Origin: an uncultured Tenacibaculum sp.
GTDB taxonomy: Bacteria; Bacteroidota; Bacteroidia; Flavobacteriales; Flavobacteriaceae
Reading direction: 5' to 3'
DNA: 64,000 nucleotides
Assembly (NCBI GenBank): GCA_947492185.1
Contig: CANLMR010000009.1
Coordinates: 1-64,000 of the forward strand
Positions within the stretch are counted from its first letter, which is position 1; each line of letters begins with the position of its first letter. The notes beneath the pieces are model-generated. The model was not told the origin of the DNA, searched no databases, and saw only the letters and a program-made list of their open reading frames with translations. Positions 9,301 to 17,310 of the stretch are shown here, in pieces. The translations under genes and the position numbers were made by a program.

Positions 9301-9487
9301 TCTTAAAATTATTAATAATGACATGAATAATTGTTATGTGAATGGATTGCCCAACAAAGATGTGTCAAATAAAATAGTCCCTAACAGAATTGCAAACCAT
9401 ACGAATGCTGTACTTCAAAAAATAAATCATCCGCAATATGATTATGTTAAAATAGAAATGAATAGTTTTATAGGAAACCCCAAATAA
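6398..9487 (+). CDS. Large multi-spanning membrane protein, PTPS-related / GT-C-like
   Basis: 1029 residues. The first 600 or so contain about a dozen hydrophobic segments. After the first segment comes a loop with acidic and aromatic residues (ETTYDALIHLFFADHY, then WNSKWYTGFSVMGYPPL), the pattern of GT-C lipid-linked sugar transferases and of the membrane family named 6-pyruvoyl-tetrahydropterin synthase-related. Charged soluble stretches near 415-530 and a last membrane segment near 605-622 follow. The C-terminal 400 residues are soluble and probably periplasmic; residues about 632-745 resemble an NTF2-like fold (LIEAYYNALDFKEFEKAYHL), the rest is beta-rich. First gene of a three-gene operon. 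A polymerising or transferring role in polysaccharide synthesis is inference. Confidence 0.75.
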   Translation: MKKVSNKYLISALLLCIVFHGSTIFFTLETTYDALIHLFFADHYANNWFEHWNSKWYTGFSVMGYPPLVHQLIGALSLIGGLKFGLFTVAIISAILFTTGVYRYSLLITANRTAAGYASILAVFSSSFVETLHIFGQLPSIVGISVLMHSLPEIYSWLKTGKFKYLFSSLSLISVTVTSHHVTPIFGMVFFILPLVGMVIMDISREKVNSYKEVTLRLFLNVFGKQFKRNISFVITIVVLIVVCILPYWINSKKNPITQVPIPHGSRDNFLEVLSSGLVFFLIPWGVLLFLLPYFIYRYFSKRYLFFGLCFSMLVILGTGGTTPIPKMLLGDNAFNILTLDRFTLWASIMALPLFGEFTYRFVEGDLKNLIQRKFGAVYHRLIGGFLAICFLSFTIFTLSLGYFRPSQPQKINMLPIINFLNQDQHDQWRYLTLGFGDQMAWLSAQTNATTVDGNYHSARRLPELTTRPIERLENSKFKGVAGIGSLQQFLTVPEKYNLKYIFSNDKFYDPILYFCGWQRLPQLENGIIVWERLNISPLPSILQKDEVSNWQKILWGIVPFLTVIFAFIFNIIPLLRNGLNIKPKVVHEYLKFKNKYSSFSTKTLKISQVWFTFLIILLMYSCYLFYLKNNSQKTPKNLIEAYYNALDFKEFEKAYHLIDPKSELSLAQYMLEISVTDGLLSSYAKLDALKTSILKQTDSAVTIKVKTKWVTPLEKINKTEHKTLIKRNNNWFLVPDKKDIDLPPDQLYSKNTTEYFNQGRRRITTEQSYHEDILKQPVVEIISAKLVKFDNSYAIIGEIQNIDNTPADIILKGTLYNDQNKKLATYNAKHLVKHKLMPKEVSSFRINFEGIAWSKTKDSIPKKFDPEMFTPIELEEQPTKFNIQLAANVSNSDLFKDHVLSSIHIKDKSINGIVFNSGLQEITVPQLIFTYYNKDKEMIWVDHMYLNQGIRQHRKLHFNYDLLGKSNLKIINNDMNNCYVNGLPNKDVSNKIVPNRIANHTNAVLQKINHPQYDYVKIEMNSFIGNPK

Positions 9488-9489
9488 TA

Positions 9490-10689
9490 ATGTTAATTAA
9501 GTATCAATCTCTTTTTATTATGCTATGGTTTTTCTCCAATGGAGTAAAAGCTCAAGATTCCTTAGCTCTTTTAAATCAAAAGAAAGAATATTCAGCAGGT
9601 ACAAAAATATCATTAACATTTCAAAATAACAGTGAAGGCTCATTCCAATTATTTTGCTCTAATAGTTATGGAAGCACTGTAATATATGGTGTTAAAGACA
9701 AAAATAAACTGCTATTTAAAATTCCAGAATTCATTAGTAATAAAATAGGAGTAGTAAACTGGAAAATATTAGGAATTACAAACAACATCTCTGGTCAGTT
9801 TAACATTTCTGCAGTGCAGGAACCAAACTCATTAGAAACATATATAGGTCCGCCAACTATTGAAGCTGGAGGAACCGATTATGCAATGCTAGTTGTTATT
9901 CCAACAGATAAATTGGATAATCCAATACAAAATGATTCTAAAGTTGATGTAAAACAACTTTTTTTAAAATCAAAAAAAACACAATCTATTACAACAAAAA
10001 ACTTAATAGCTCACTTAAATATTTTTTCTCCTTTAAAAACTGGGCGAATTGTTGTTTCTACAGAATCTTACAATCTTAATTCTAAAGAATATGATGTAAA
10101 TATTTTGCCTGCAATTGGTAATGATTTTAAAATCTTCCAAAAAAGAAATCACGAATATGCAGACGGAAATCAAATCACTACTTTTTTTACTTCAATAATT
10201 AGAGACAAAAACAATAATATAGTTAGTGATGGAACCTTTGTTGATTTTTTTATCTCCAATAATGAAGGTAATATTTTAAAAACAGCTGGAACAACAATTA
10301 ATGGTATAGCTAAAGCATCAATAATTCACCCTGATTGTGAATCTACATGGAAAATTAAAGCATATATAAATGGGATTTCGGAAAGTGACAGCATCGTAAT
10401 TACCTATAAAAAAGTAATTAAAAACATCCCCATTACTTTTTCTAAGGATAATAGAACTATCATAATTGGACCTCTTCAAAGTTTTATGGAGCAAATGATT
10501 CCAGATGGCCTACAAGTAAAATTATCTATTCTTAATAATGGAATTCAAGAAACAGAAATAATTGAACAATCTAAAGATGGTTTTACTACTTTTAAGCTTA
10601 ATTCAAATATCTATAAAACTGGAAATTACGATATCGAAATTACTACAGCTTGTACAACTAAAACCTATAAATCCATTAAACTATGGTAA
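9490..10689 (+). CDS. Exported protein with Ig-like domains, function unknown
   Basis: 399 residues with a signal peptide ending near SNGVKAQ and a cleaved-protein-like start (DSLALLNQKKEYSAG). The body is beta-rich. Residues about 215-305 (DGNQITTFFTSIIRDKNNN, later DGTFVDFFIS and GIAKASII) match the invasin/big-domain Ig pattern. It starts 2 bases after the stop of the membrane protein and its end overlaps the next gene by 7 bases, so translation is coupled. No catalytic motif is seen. A periplasmic scaffold for the polymer machinery is a guess from context only. Confidence 0.75.
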   Translation: MLIKYQSLFIMLWFFSNGVKAQDSLALLNQKKEYSAGTKISLTFQNNSEGSFQLFCSNSYGSTVIYGVKDKNKLLFKIPEFISNKIGVVNWKILGITNNISGQFNISAVQEPNSLETYIGPPTIEAGGTDYAMLVVIPTDKLDNPIQNDSKVDVKQLFLKSKKTQSITTKNLIAHLNIFSPLKTGRIVVSTESYNLNSKEYDVNILPAIGNDFKIFQKRNHEYADGNQITTFFTSIIRDKNNNIVSDGTFVDFFISNNEGNILKTAGTTINGIAKASIIHPDCESTWKIKAYINGISESDSIVITYKKVIKNIPITFSKDNRTIIIGPLQSFMEQMIPDGLQVKLSILNNGIQETEIIEQSKDGFTTFKLNSNIYKTGNYDIEITTACTTKTYKSIKLW

Positions 10690-12218
10690 ATAGTAATGAA
10701 ATAAAAGTACATACAAATAAGAAAACATTACGTTTAGTGTTGATGTTTTCCTATATACTAGTTATATCCATAATTATTTTTCTTATAAGTTCTTTATATA
10801 GTTATTTTAATACCGGTGCTGAACGTAGTAATTTATTACATACTGAAGTAAAGAAAGCAGATCAATACTTACCTAAAATAACGTGGAAAAAAGATGGAAA
10901 TGAAGGAAGAGAAATGAATCTCCAAACATTAAAAAATGTTGAAAACGATTATTTAGATGCTTGGTATATTAAACAATTAGCTTACAGAACAAATTCAAGA
11001 CAAGGAATTGATGATTACTTTACCGAAAGTGCTAGAAAAAATATTTTCAATTTTATTGATTATAATAAAAAAGAGAACACTACTATAGAAAGCACTACTT
11101 TAGAACATAATCCTAATATATTATTTTTTAGTGAAGACGGGCAATTAATTGTTTTAGAAGATAAAGGAGTAGTTCAATATAAAAAAGTAATTAAAAATAA
11201 TCAATTACTAGCAGAAATTACTGAAAAATCGGATTACAAAATGGTTTTACTTTCTGAAGATGGTTTTTGGAGAATACGTCATATTGTAAAAGAAAACATT
11301 ATTGAACTAGATAAAGTTGTTCCTCCAAATTACACCAATGTTTCAGGTATTAAAGGAATAAATTATTATCCTCAAGCTACTCCATGGAAAATGTTTAGTG
11401 ATAAGTTTGATTGTACAATTATTGAAAAGGATTTTGAAATTATAAAAAATGCTAACTTAAATACAATTAGAATTTTTATTCCTTACGAAGAATTTGGAAA
11501 AGCTAAGGTTAAAGAAGAAAAACTAAAAAAATTAGAACAAGTTTTAGATTTAGCTGAAGAAGTTAATATTAAAGTAATTGTTACGCTTTTTGACTTTTAC
11601 GGGAATTATGACATTACAGACTGGACATTAAATCATCGTCATGCTGAAACTATAGTTTCAACTTTTAAAAACCATAAAGCTTTGCTAGCTTGGGATATTA
11701 AAAACGAACCTAATTTAGATTTTGAATCAAGAGGTAAACAACAAGTAATAGCTTGGTTGGATCATCTAATTACATTAGTAAAATCTATTGATAAAAATCA
11801 TCCTATAACTATTGGATGGTCAAATACAGAAAGTGCTACAATTCTAAAAGACAAAGTTGATTTTATATCTTTTCATTATTATGATAACTATAAAAATTTT
11901 GAAGCTTCTTATAATAAATTAAAAGAAGAAGTTCCAAAAAAAGGGATTGTTTTAGGGGAATTTGGAACTTCTTCTTATTCTGGCTTATGGAAGCCGATAC
12001 GTAATTCAAAAAAGAAACAAGCTACGTATCATAAGGAAATGCAAAAAACACTTACTTTAAAAAACATTCCCTTTTTATCTTGGACTCTTTATGATTTCGA
12101 TAAAGTTCCAAAAGAAGTAGTTGGAGGACTTCCATGGAGAACACAACCACAAAAACGATTTGGGTTTATCGACTCTAAAGGGAATATTAAACCTTCATTT
12201 AAACACATATCTAAATAA
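10683..12218 (+). CDS. Membrane-anchored GH5-like glycoside hydrolase
   Basis: 511 residues. One membrane segment (about 17-42), then a 170-residue domain of unknown type (NTF2-like at best), then a TIM-barrel glycosidase from about 222 (GIKGINYYP). The clan A catalytic pair is visible: acid/base E342 in DIKNEPN and nucleophile E426 in VLGEFGTSSYSG, with HYY at 398-400. The N-terminal anchor leaves the enzyme on the periplasmic side. In synthase-type exopolysaccharide systems such hydrolases trim or release the polymer during export; that role is inferred from neighbours. The gene overlaps the previous one by 7 bases, and its end overlaps the convergent GT4 gene by 8 bases, leaving no room for a terminator between them. 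Confidence 0.85.
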   Translation: MVNSNEIKVHTNKKTLRLVLMFSYILVISIIIFLISSLYSYFNTGAERSNLLHTEVKKADQYLPKITWKKDGNEGREMNLQTLKNVENDYLDAWYIKQLAYRTNSRQGIDDYFTESARKNIFNFIDYNKKENTTIESTTLEHNPNILFFSEDGQLIVLEDKGVVQYKKVIKNNQLLAEITEKSDYKMVLLSEDGFWRIRHIVKENIIELDKVVPPNYTNVSGIKGINYYPQATPWKMFSDKFDCTIIEKDFEIIKNANLNTIRIFIPYEEFGKAKVKEEKLKKLEQVLDLAEEVNIKVIVTLFDFYGNYDITDWTLNHRHAETIVSTFKNHKALLAWDIKNEPNLDFESRGKQQVIAWLDHLITLVKSIDKNHPITIGWSNTESATILKDKVDFISFHYYDNYKNFEASYNKLKEEVPKKGIVLGEFGTSSYSGLWKPIRNSKKKQATYHKEMQKTLTLKNIPFLSWTLYDFDKVPKEVVGGLPWRTQPQKRFGFIDSKGNIKPSFKHISK

Positions 12219-13428
12219 TTGAAGTAGTTGAGGCATCAGTAGAATAAATTAATTTTCTACTTGCTATTTTTTCAAACTCATCAATATAAATATCTGTTAT
12301 TCTTGACATAGGAAATGCAGTAGCTGCTTTGTAATTAGCTTTACCCAATTCAAGTCTATAAGAGTTATTTGAAACTATTTTTTCAATAGCATTTGCTAAA
12401 CTATCTACGTTTTCAGGTTCAAAAAATTCTCCTCTATAACCTTCCTCCTTAATTAATGTTGCTAAATCTCCCAAGTTTGGCATTACTACTGCCTTACCAT
12501 AACTACCTGCCTGATGCAAAACACCAGAACTACCCGTTGTAGATGTGTAAGGAAAAACAACTACTGCACTTTCATTAAATAATTCTTCTACTTTATTTTC
12601 TTCAACATATCCTGTAAATGTTAATTTTGGAATATGTTTATATTGTTCTTTTACATTAGATAAATACCCTGGAACATTAGGATTATCTGTACCAGCAATT
12701 ACAATTTCTAAATCTAGGTTTGATTTTTTACGTATTTTATCTACCGCTTCAATCATAGATTCTACCTTTTTATACGTTCCAAACTTTCCAAAAGCCATTA
12801 CTTTTAATGGACCTTGTTTTAATTTATATGCTGGTTCTTTATGCACTTCAAATGTTCCGTGAGGAATCATCTTTACGTTATTTACTTTATATTTATCTTT
12901 TAATGTCTTAACATATTTATCCATTGTTACTGCTACTAAATCTGCCTTTAAAACTAGTTTAGTTAAAACAGTACCAATTAAATTATATACTTTTTGTAAT
13001 ACTTTGTTAGAAGTAAAACCAGCACTTTTCAGGTCTACTTGTTCTAAAATATTATGTAACAATACTATCGTTGGTATTCTTTTTAATTTACAAAGCATTG
13101 GCAATGTTAAACCTAATGCTGCTGGAATTTTTTTATCACCAAATTTCATGAACTGAAGATTAAATAATACTGCATCTGGTTTTGTAAGATTAATTGTTTT
13201 CAAAACACTAATTACATTAGTGTAACTATTGAATCCCCAGCATTCTTTTATTGTGATTTTACATCCTTTACTAGTGAATGAAATATCTTTATCTCCTTTT
13301 GTCTTATCTGTTAACAAAACGATTTCTTCAATTTTCTCTTTTTGTCTAAAACTTTTAACTAAATGATATGCATATTCATTTAATGTCACTTTACTTGGCG
13401 GATATGCTGTTACTATTGCTAATTTCAT
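12211..13428 (-). CDS. GT4-family glycosyltransferase
   Basis: 405 residues with the GT-B fold order of family 4: an N-terminal Rossmann half, then the donor-binding half starting near KVMAFGKFGTYKKVE and ending in the loop FPYTSTTGSSGVLHQAGSYG. In canonical members this loop is E-x7-E; here the first Glu position lies in a Ser/Gly stretch and the second is Gln, a variant also found in other annotated GT4 proteins as far as I recall. No signal peptide or membrane segment, so it works on the cytoplasmic face. It is the last gene of the STAS-flippase-GT4 series, 104 bases after the flippase. A GT4 plus PelG-like flippase recalls PelF/PelG, but homology beyond family level is not claimed. Confidence 0.88.
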   Translation of the reverse strand: MKLAIVTAYPPSKVTLNEYAYHLVKSFRQKEKIEEIVLLTDKTKGDKDISFTSKGCKITIKECWGFNSYTNVISVLKTINLTKPDAVLFNLQFMKFGDKKIPAALGLTLPMLCKLKRIPTIVLLHNILEQVDLKSAGFTSNKVLQKVYNLIGTVLTKLVLKADLVAVTMDKYVKTLKDKYKVNNVKMIPHGTFEVHKEPAYKLKQGPLKVMAFGKFGTYKKVESMIEAVDKIRKKSNLDLEIVIAGTDNPNVPGYLSNVKEQYKHIPKLTFTGYVEENKVEELFNESAVVVFPYTSTTGSSGVLHQAGSYGKAVVMPNLGDLATLIKEEGYRGEFFEPENVDSLANAIEKIVSNNSYRLELGKANYKAATAFPMSRITDIYIDEFEKIASRKLIYSTDASTTSII

Positions 13429-13532
13429 GGTAAGTGTTTTTTTGTTTCTTCTCTAAATTTCTGATTTAAAGTGCTTATAAATTCACAACTATTGCTTAAC
13501 GACCTTTTTCTGATGATAAAAGGATAAAAGAG

Positions 13533-14789
13533 TCAAACATTCAGTTTTTCTACTTTATGTTCTCTAAAAAGAAAATATAATAACTGTAATACCAATAGTA
13601 AAACCATGATATAGACTTGAACATTTATAACTTGTTCTATTGAGTTGTGGAACTGAATGATAAAAGCGACTTGAGCAAGCCCAAATACACCTGAAAAAAT
13701 TACTGGTAGATATTTTTCTAACGATAAAAAGTAATACGTAAATATGTTTGAAACTGCAAAAACTCCAGTAGCTAAAGCATATTTCCATAGTAAGGTATTT
13801 ATTTCTAAATAACCATTTCCAAATAATAATCTAATTACCTGTTCAGGAAATAAAAAACAACCTAAAATAATAGTAGTTGTTAACACACTAATATATCCTA
13901 CATATTTAAACAGTACTGGTTTAGTTGGCTTTCCTTCTTTTTTAAGCTTTACAACAACTGGTAATAAAATCATTACAAACATCCATGCTATAAAATAAAC
14001 TACTCTACCAATTAGTGCTAATGAAGCATATAATCCTGCATCATACGAAGAGAAATAATGTTTAACCAACAAAATATCGCTGTTATTTATAATAATTTGT
14101 GTTAACTCATAGAATACTGTAATTATAAAAAAGCTACGAATTCCTTTTTTTTGAACATCACTTAATGAAATAACATTTTTAAAAGATATATTCTTCATTT
14201 TAAATGGGAACAAACCAAATAAGAAAGAGCATAAAACTCCTAAGGCAATCAAAAAAGATGATTCTATATTAAAAAAATAAAGCAATCCGAAAGTAATTAG
14301 TAAACGACTTACCATTTCTAATTGATATGTCATAGATAAAGAAATCAATTCTTTTTTACCTTGAAAAACTCCTCTGTTAACACTCATTAAAAAATAAAGA
14401 GGCACTCCTATACCAAAAACTACAAACATGTTCGAAGAACTAGTTTTAAAAATCGTTTGCAAATTTTCTGCAAAAAAAACAATCAACGTTCCTAACACTA
14501 TACTTGTAACTATTGCTCCTTTATACATTAAAGAAATAAAAGAGTTATAAGTTTTACCTTCAAAAACTACTGCATATTTAGCTGTTACCAATTGAAATGT
14601 CATTGCTAAAAAAGACAGTACTAATAAAAAGGTAATTATAATTGCTGCATCTGCAAATTTTTCTGGACCTAAAACTCTTCCTAAAATTAAATTATATAAA
14701 TAATTCCCCCCATTAACTAATAAAGCACTGAGCATAAAAATATGCTCAGATGTTACTTTATATTTCGATTTTTTTAAAATTGCTATCAT
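13533..14789 (-). CDS. Polysaccharide flippase-like membrane protein (Wzx/PelG class)
   Basis: 418 residues with 12 predicted membrane segments and the MOP-superfamily layout. The start of the first helix region (NGGNYLYNLILGRVLGPEKF) is the typical Wzx pattern, in which GRVLGPEKFA precedes the second helix. Family role: moves lipid-linked saccharides, or in Pel systems polymer, across the inner membrane. It follows the STAS gene by 16 bases and precedes the GT4 gene, an arrangement consistent with one exopolysaccharide export unit. Drug efflux (MATE) is the alternative but is unlikely beside glycosyltransferases. Confidence 0.85.
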   Translation of the reverse strand: MIAILKKSKYKVTSEHIFMLSALLVNGGNYLYNLILGRVLGPEKFADAAIIITFLLVLSFLAMTFQLVTAKYAVVFEGKTYNSFISLMYKGAIVTSIVLGTLIVFFAENLQTIFKTSSSNMFVVFGIGVPLYFLMSVNRGVFQGKKELISLSMTYQLEMVSRLLITFGLLYFFNIESSFLIALGVLCSFLFGLFPFKMKNISFKNVISLSDVQKKGIRSFFIITVFYELTQIIINNSDILLVKHYFSSYDAGLYASLALIGRVVYFIAWMFVMILLPVVVKLKKEGKPTKPVLFKYVGYISVLTTTIILGCFLFPEQVIRLLFGNGYLEINTLLWKYALATGVFAVSNIFTYYFLSLEKYLPVIFSGVFGLAQVAFIIQFHNSIEQVINVQVYIMVLLLVLQLLYFLFREHKVEKLNV

Positions 14790-14805
14790 AATATTAGAAT
14801 TATAA

Positions 14806-15084
14806 TTACGCTACTAAACTTGTACCGAAATGATCATAAAGATCCTTACAACCTAAACCTCTAATCGAAAAATTCTTTTGCTTTTGTAATGCTATTGCCC
14901 AAACTGTTTTTATAGCTTCTATTCCATCATTATCAATCTCTTTTATATTATCTATATTGATAATTACATTTTTTAATTTTTCTACATAATATTCTGCATG
15001 AATAATAAATAATCTTGCTGTTGTAGAATTAATTCTTCCTTCTAAATAAAGTGTTCCTTTTTTTTCTGATACTTGTAATGCCAT
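14806..15084 (-). CDS. STAS-domain protein without the phosphorylatable serine
   Basis: 92 residues, one STAS domain (SpoIIAA/RsbV type): beta start ALQVSEKKGTLYLEGRI, then VIINIDNIKEIDNDGIEAI. In the classical anti-anti-sigma proteins the loop reads D-S-[ST]-G and its Ser is phosphorylated by a kinase; here it reads D51-N52-D53-G54, so neither position can take a phosphate in the usual way, and D53 may mimic charge. No anti-sigma kinase is encoded nearby. It is the first gene of the unit with flippase and GT4, so it probably controls polysaccharide output by protein binding. The partner is unknown. Confidence 0.8.
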   Translation of the reverse strand: MALQVSEKKGTLYLEGRINSTTARLFIIHAEYYVEKLKNVIINIDNIKEIDNDGIEAIKTVWAIALQKQKNFSIRGLGCKDLYDHFGTSLVA

Positions 15085-15095
15085 TGTTTCTTTTT

Positions 15096-15114
15096 TTAAG
15101 ATTACTGATCTTAA
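15096..15114. promoter_or_regulatory. Inverted repeat between STAS and TPR-porin genes
   Basis: TTAAGAT (15096-15102) and ATCTTAA (15108-15114) form a perfect 7-bp inverted repeat with a 5-nt spacer, 11 bases before the STAS start codon, in the only divergent intergenic region of the polysaccharide locus. It could be an operator or a leader hairpin. Nothing identifies the binder. Confidence 0.3.
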
Positions 15115-15220
15115 TTTCTTTCAAAGCTTCTAAAAAAAAGTACTAGTGAGGTCTAAAAACCATTTTCTGAGGTTTAATGATTAAATAGTATTGCTTAAAT
15201 TGTAGTCAAGAAAAAACAAT

Positions 15221-17296
15221 ATGAAAATCAAACGCTTTATCCTTCTTTTTTCCCTTTTTATAGGTCATTTTGTATTCACTCAAGACATGAATAAAGGCTT
15301 TTCTTTTTTAGAAAATGGAAATTATGAACAAGCTGAACGTTTTTTTGAAGGTATTTTAAAAACTCATCCTGCAAATAAAACTGCCAGGTTATGTTACGGA
15401 AGAGCTATTGGGTTAAATGGTAATTCAAAAAAAGCTGTTTCTCTTTTTGAAAAGCTTCTAAAAGATTATCCTTCTGACTTTGAAATAAAATTAAACTATG
15501 CTGAATCTTTACTTTGGAATAGCAACTTCTTATCTGCTGAACAATATTATATAAAATTAGTTAAAGAAAATAGTTCTAGTTTTCCTGCTTTGTTGGGCTA
15601 TGCAAACACGCTATCCAATTTAAAAAAATATGATAAGGCAATGACTTATGTTGATAAAGCTTTAGCTGTTCAACCTGGAAATAAAAATGCATTAATATCA
15701 AAAAAATATATTCGTCTAGGATTAGCCAATAAAAAAATTCAATCTCAAAATTACTTAGAAAGCGAAAGTATACTTAAAGAAAATCTAAAGGATTTTACAG
15801 ATGATATAGAAACACTACAAAATTTGGCAAACCTTTATATTATTTCCGAACAAAATGATAAAGCTCAACAAACTTTTAAAAAAATAGGAGAAAATCCGAA
15901 TAACCTTCTTATTTCTCTAAACGGAATTTCACTTACAAATCATTTAAACGAAAATGATAAACAGGCTTTAATTATAAGTGAAAGAGCAGTATCATTACTT
16001 GATAACAAAACAGTTACTTCAATAAAAGAAAGAACAATAGAACGATATATTCAGTCTTTAATTTGGAATAGAAAGTTTTCTAAAGCTGAAAAAGAAATTA
16101 ATAATTTGATTGTTAAAAATAAAACTCCAGAAAACTGGATACTTGCACTAAGAGCAACTCTTCATATTTATAAAAATGATTTTAAGAAAAGTGTACGTGA
16201 TTATGATTTGATTCTAAAAAAAGATAGTTCTTCTTTTGATGGAAACTTAGGAAAAGCAAACGCACTAAAAGCTATTGGCGATACTAAAAAGGCTTATGCA
16301 AATGCTGATAACACTTTACATTTTTATCCAAATCAAAAAGACGCTTTAAATTTTATAAAAAAATTAGACAGAACATTCACTCCATTCATAAACTCAAAAG
16401 CATCATATTCTTTTGATAATGGAAATAATGAAGCTTATTCTTTTCTTGTAAATTCTGAATTCCCACTCTCAACAAAGCTTAAATTAATAGGGAACTATAA
16501 TTACAGAACAAACTCCAATTCAATTAACAACATAAATGCAAATTCTAACAACTTATCTTTTGGACTTTCTTATCAATTATTAAACAATTTCACTTTTACT
16601 GGTGATGTTGGAGTTTTTGTTTCTCAATCTGACATTAAAGATTATACTCAATTAATAACCAATTTGAGTTTTAATTTTAAACCTTTTAAGCTTCAAAACC
16701 TAGATTTTGGATACAAAAGAGAAATGCAAAATTTTAATACGGAATTACAGAATAGGGAAATTGTTCAGAATAATTTTTTCATCAATTATAGTGTAAATAC
16801 TAATTTTAATTTAGGTCTATATTCTCAATATTATTATACTTCTCAAAATGATGATAATACGAGAAATTTGTTTTTTGCATCTCTTTATTATACAATTCTT
16901 CAGAAACCTAATTTAAAAGCTGGATTTAACTATCAAAATCTATCTTTTAAAAATCAAGTGCCTACTATTTATTTTAGTCCAGAAAATTTTAATGCTGTTG
17001 AACTATTTTTAAATATTATCAAAGAAGATATTACTTTAAAAAATAAAGGGTGGTTTTATGAGTTAACCGCTGCTACTGGTTTACAGTACATTGAAGAGAA
17101 TGCTAAACAAAATACATTTAGAGTTCAAGGTAAATTAGGTTATAAACTATCAGACAGGAGTTTATTAAATGTATTTGGAAGTCATAGTAATATTGCTTCT
17201 ACTATTGCTACTGGTTTTGCATTTACTGAAATGGGATTGCAGTTCAAATATTATTTCTTAAAAAAACCAGTATTTACAACTTCTAAATTATTCTAA
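15221..17296 (+). CDS. TPR and outer-membrane beta-barrel protein (polysaccharide export type)
   Basis: 691 residues. Signal peptide to about residue 20 (FVFTQ). Residues 25-380 are TPR helices (SFLENGNYEQAERFFEGIL, ALLGYANTLSNLKKYDKAM). From about 387 the sequence changes to amphipathic strands rich in aromatic girdle residues and ends in a strand-like FKYYFLKKPVF segment, so a beta-barrel of roughly 14-18 strands is likely. TPR plus barrel is the architecture of the exopolysaccharide porins PgaA, BcsC, AlgK/E and PelB. It is transcribed away from the STAS-flippase-GT4 unit across 136 bp. Role as the outer-membrane exit of this locus is inferred. The YaiO-like barrel proteins are the alternative family. 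Confidence 0.82.
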   Translation: MKIKRFILLFSLFIGHFVFTQDMNKGFSFLENGNYEQAERFFEGILKTHPANKTARLCYGRAIGLNGNSKKAVSLFEKLLKDYPSDFEIKLNYAESLLWNSNFLSAEQYYIKLVKENSSSFPALLGYANTLSNLKKYDKAMTYVDKALAVQPGNKNALISKKYIRLGLANKKIQSQNYLESESILKENLKDFTDDIETLQNLANLYIISEQNDKAQQTFKKIGENPNNLLISLNGISLTNHLNENDKQALIISERAVSLLDNKTVTSIKERTIERYIQSLIWNRKFSKAEKEINNLIVKNKTPENWILALRATLHIYKNDFKKSVRDYDLILKKDSSSFDGNLGKANALKAIGDTKKAYANADNTLHFYPNQKDALNFIKKLDRTFTPFINSKASYSFDNGNNEAYSFLVNSEFPLSTKLKLIGNYNYRTNSNSINNINANSNNLSFGLSYQLLNNFTFTGDVGVFVSQSDIKDYTQLITNLSFNFKPFKLQNLDFGYKREMQNFNTELQNREIVQNNFFINYSVNTNFNLGLYSQYYYTSQNDDNTRNLFFASLYYTILQKPNLKAGFNYQNLSFKNQVPTIYFSPENFNAVELFLNIIKEDITLKNKGWFYELTAATGLQYIEENAKQNTFRVQGKLGYKLSDRSLLNVFGSHSNIASTIATGFAFTEMGLQFKYYFLKKPVFTTSKLF

Positions 17297-17310
17297 AATA
17301 TAATGTTGAA

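Noticed and set aside
13503..13523. Hairpin CCTTTT/AAAAGG between flippase and GT4 genes as a terminator
   Set aside because: Only 6 bp with mostly A-T pairs and no T tail in the direction of transcription.
13533..14789. MATE-type multidrug efflux pump
   Set aside because: The N-terminal pattern and position between STAS and GT4 genes fit a Wzx/PelG flippase better.
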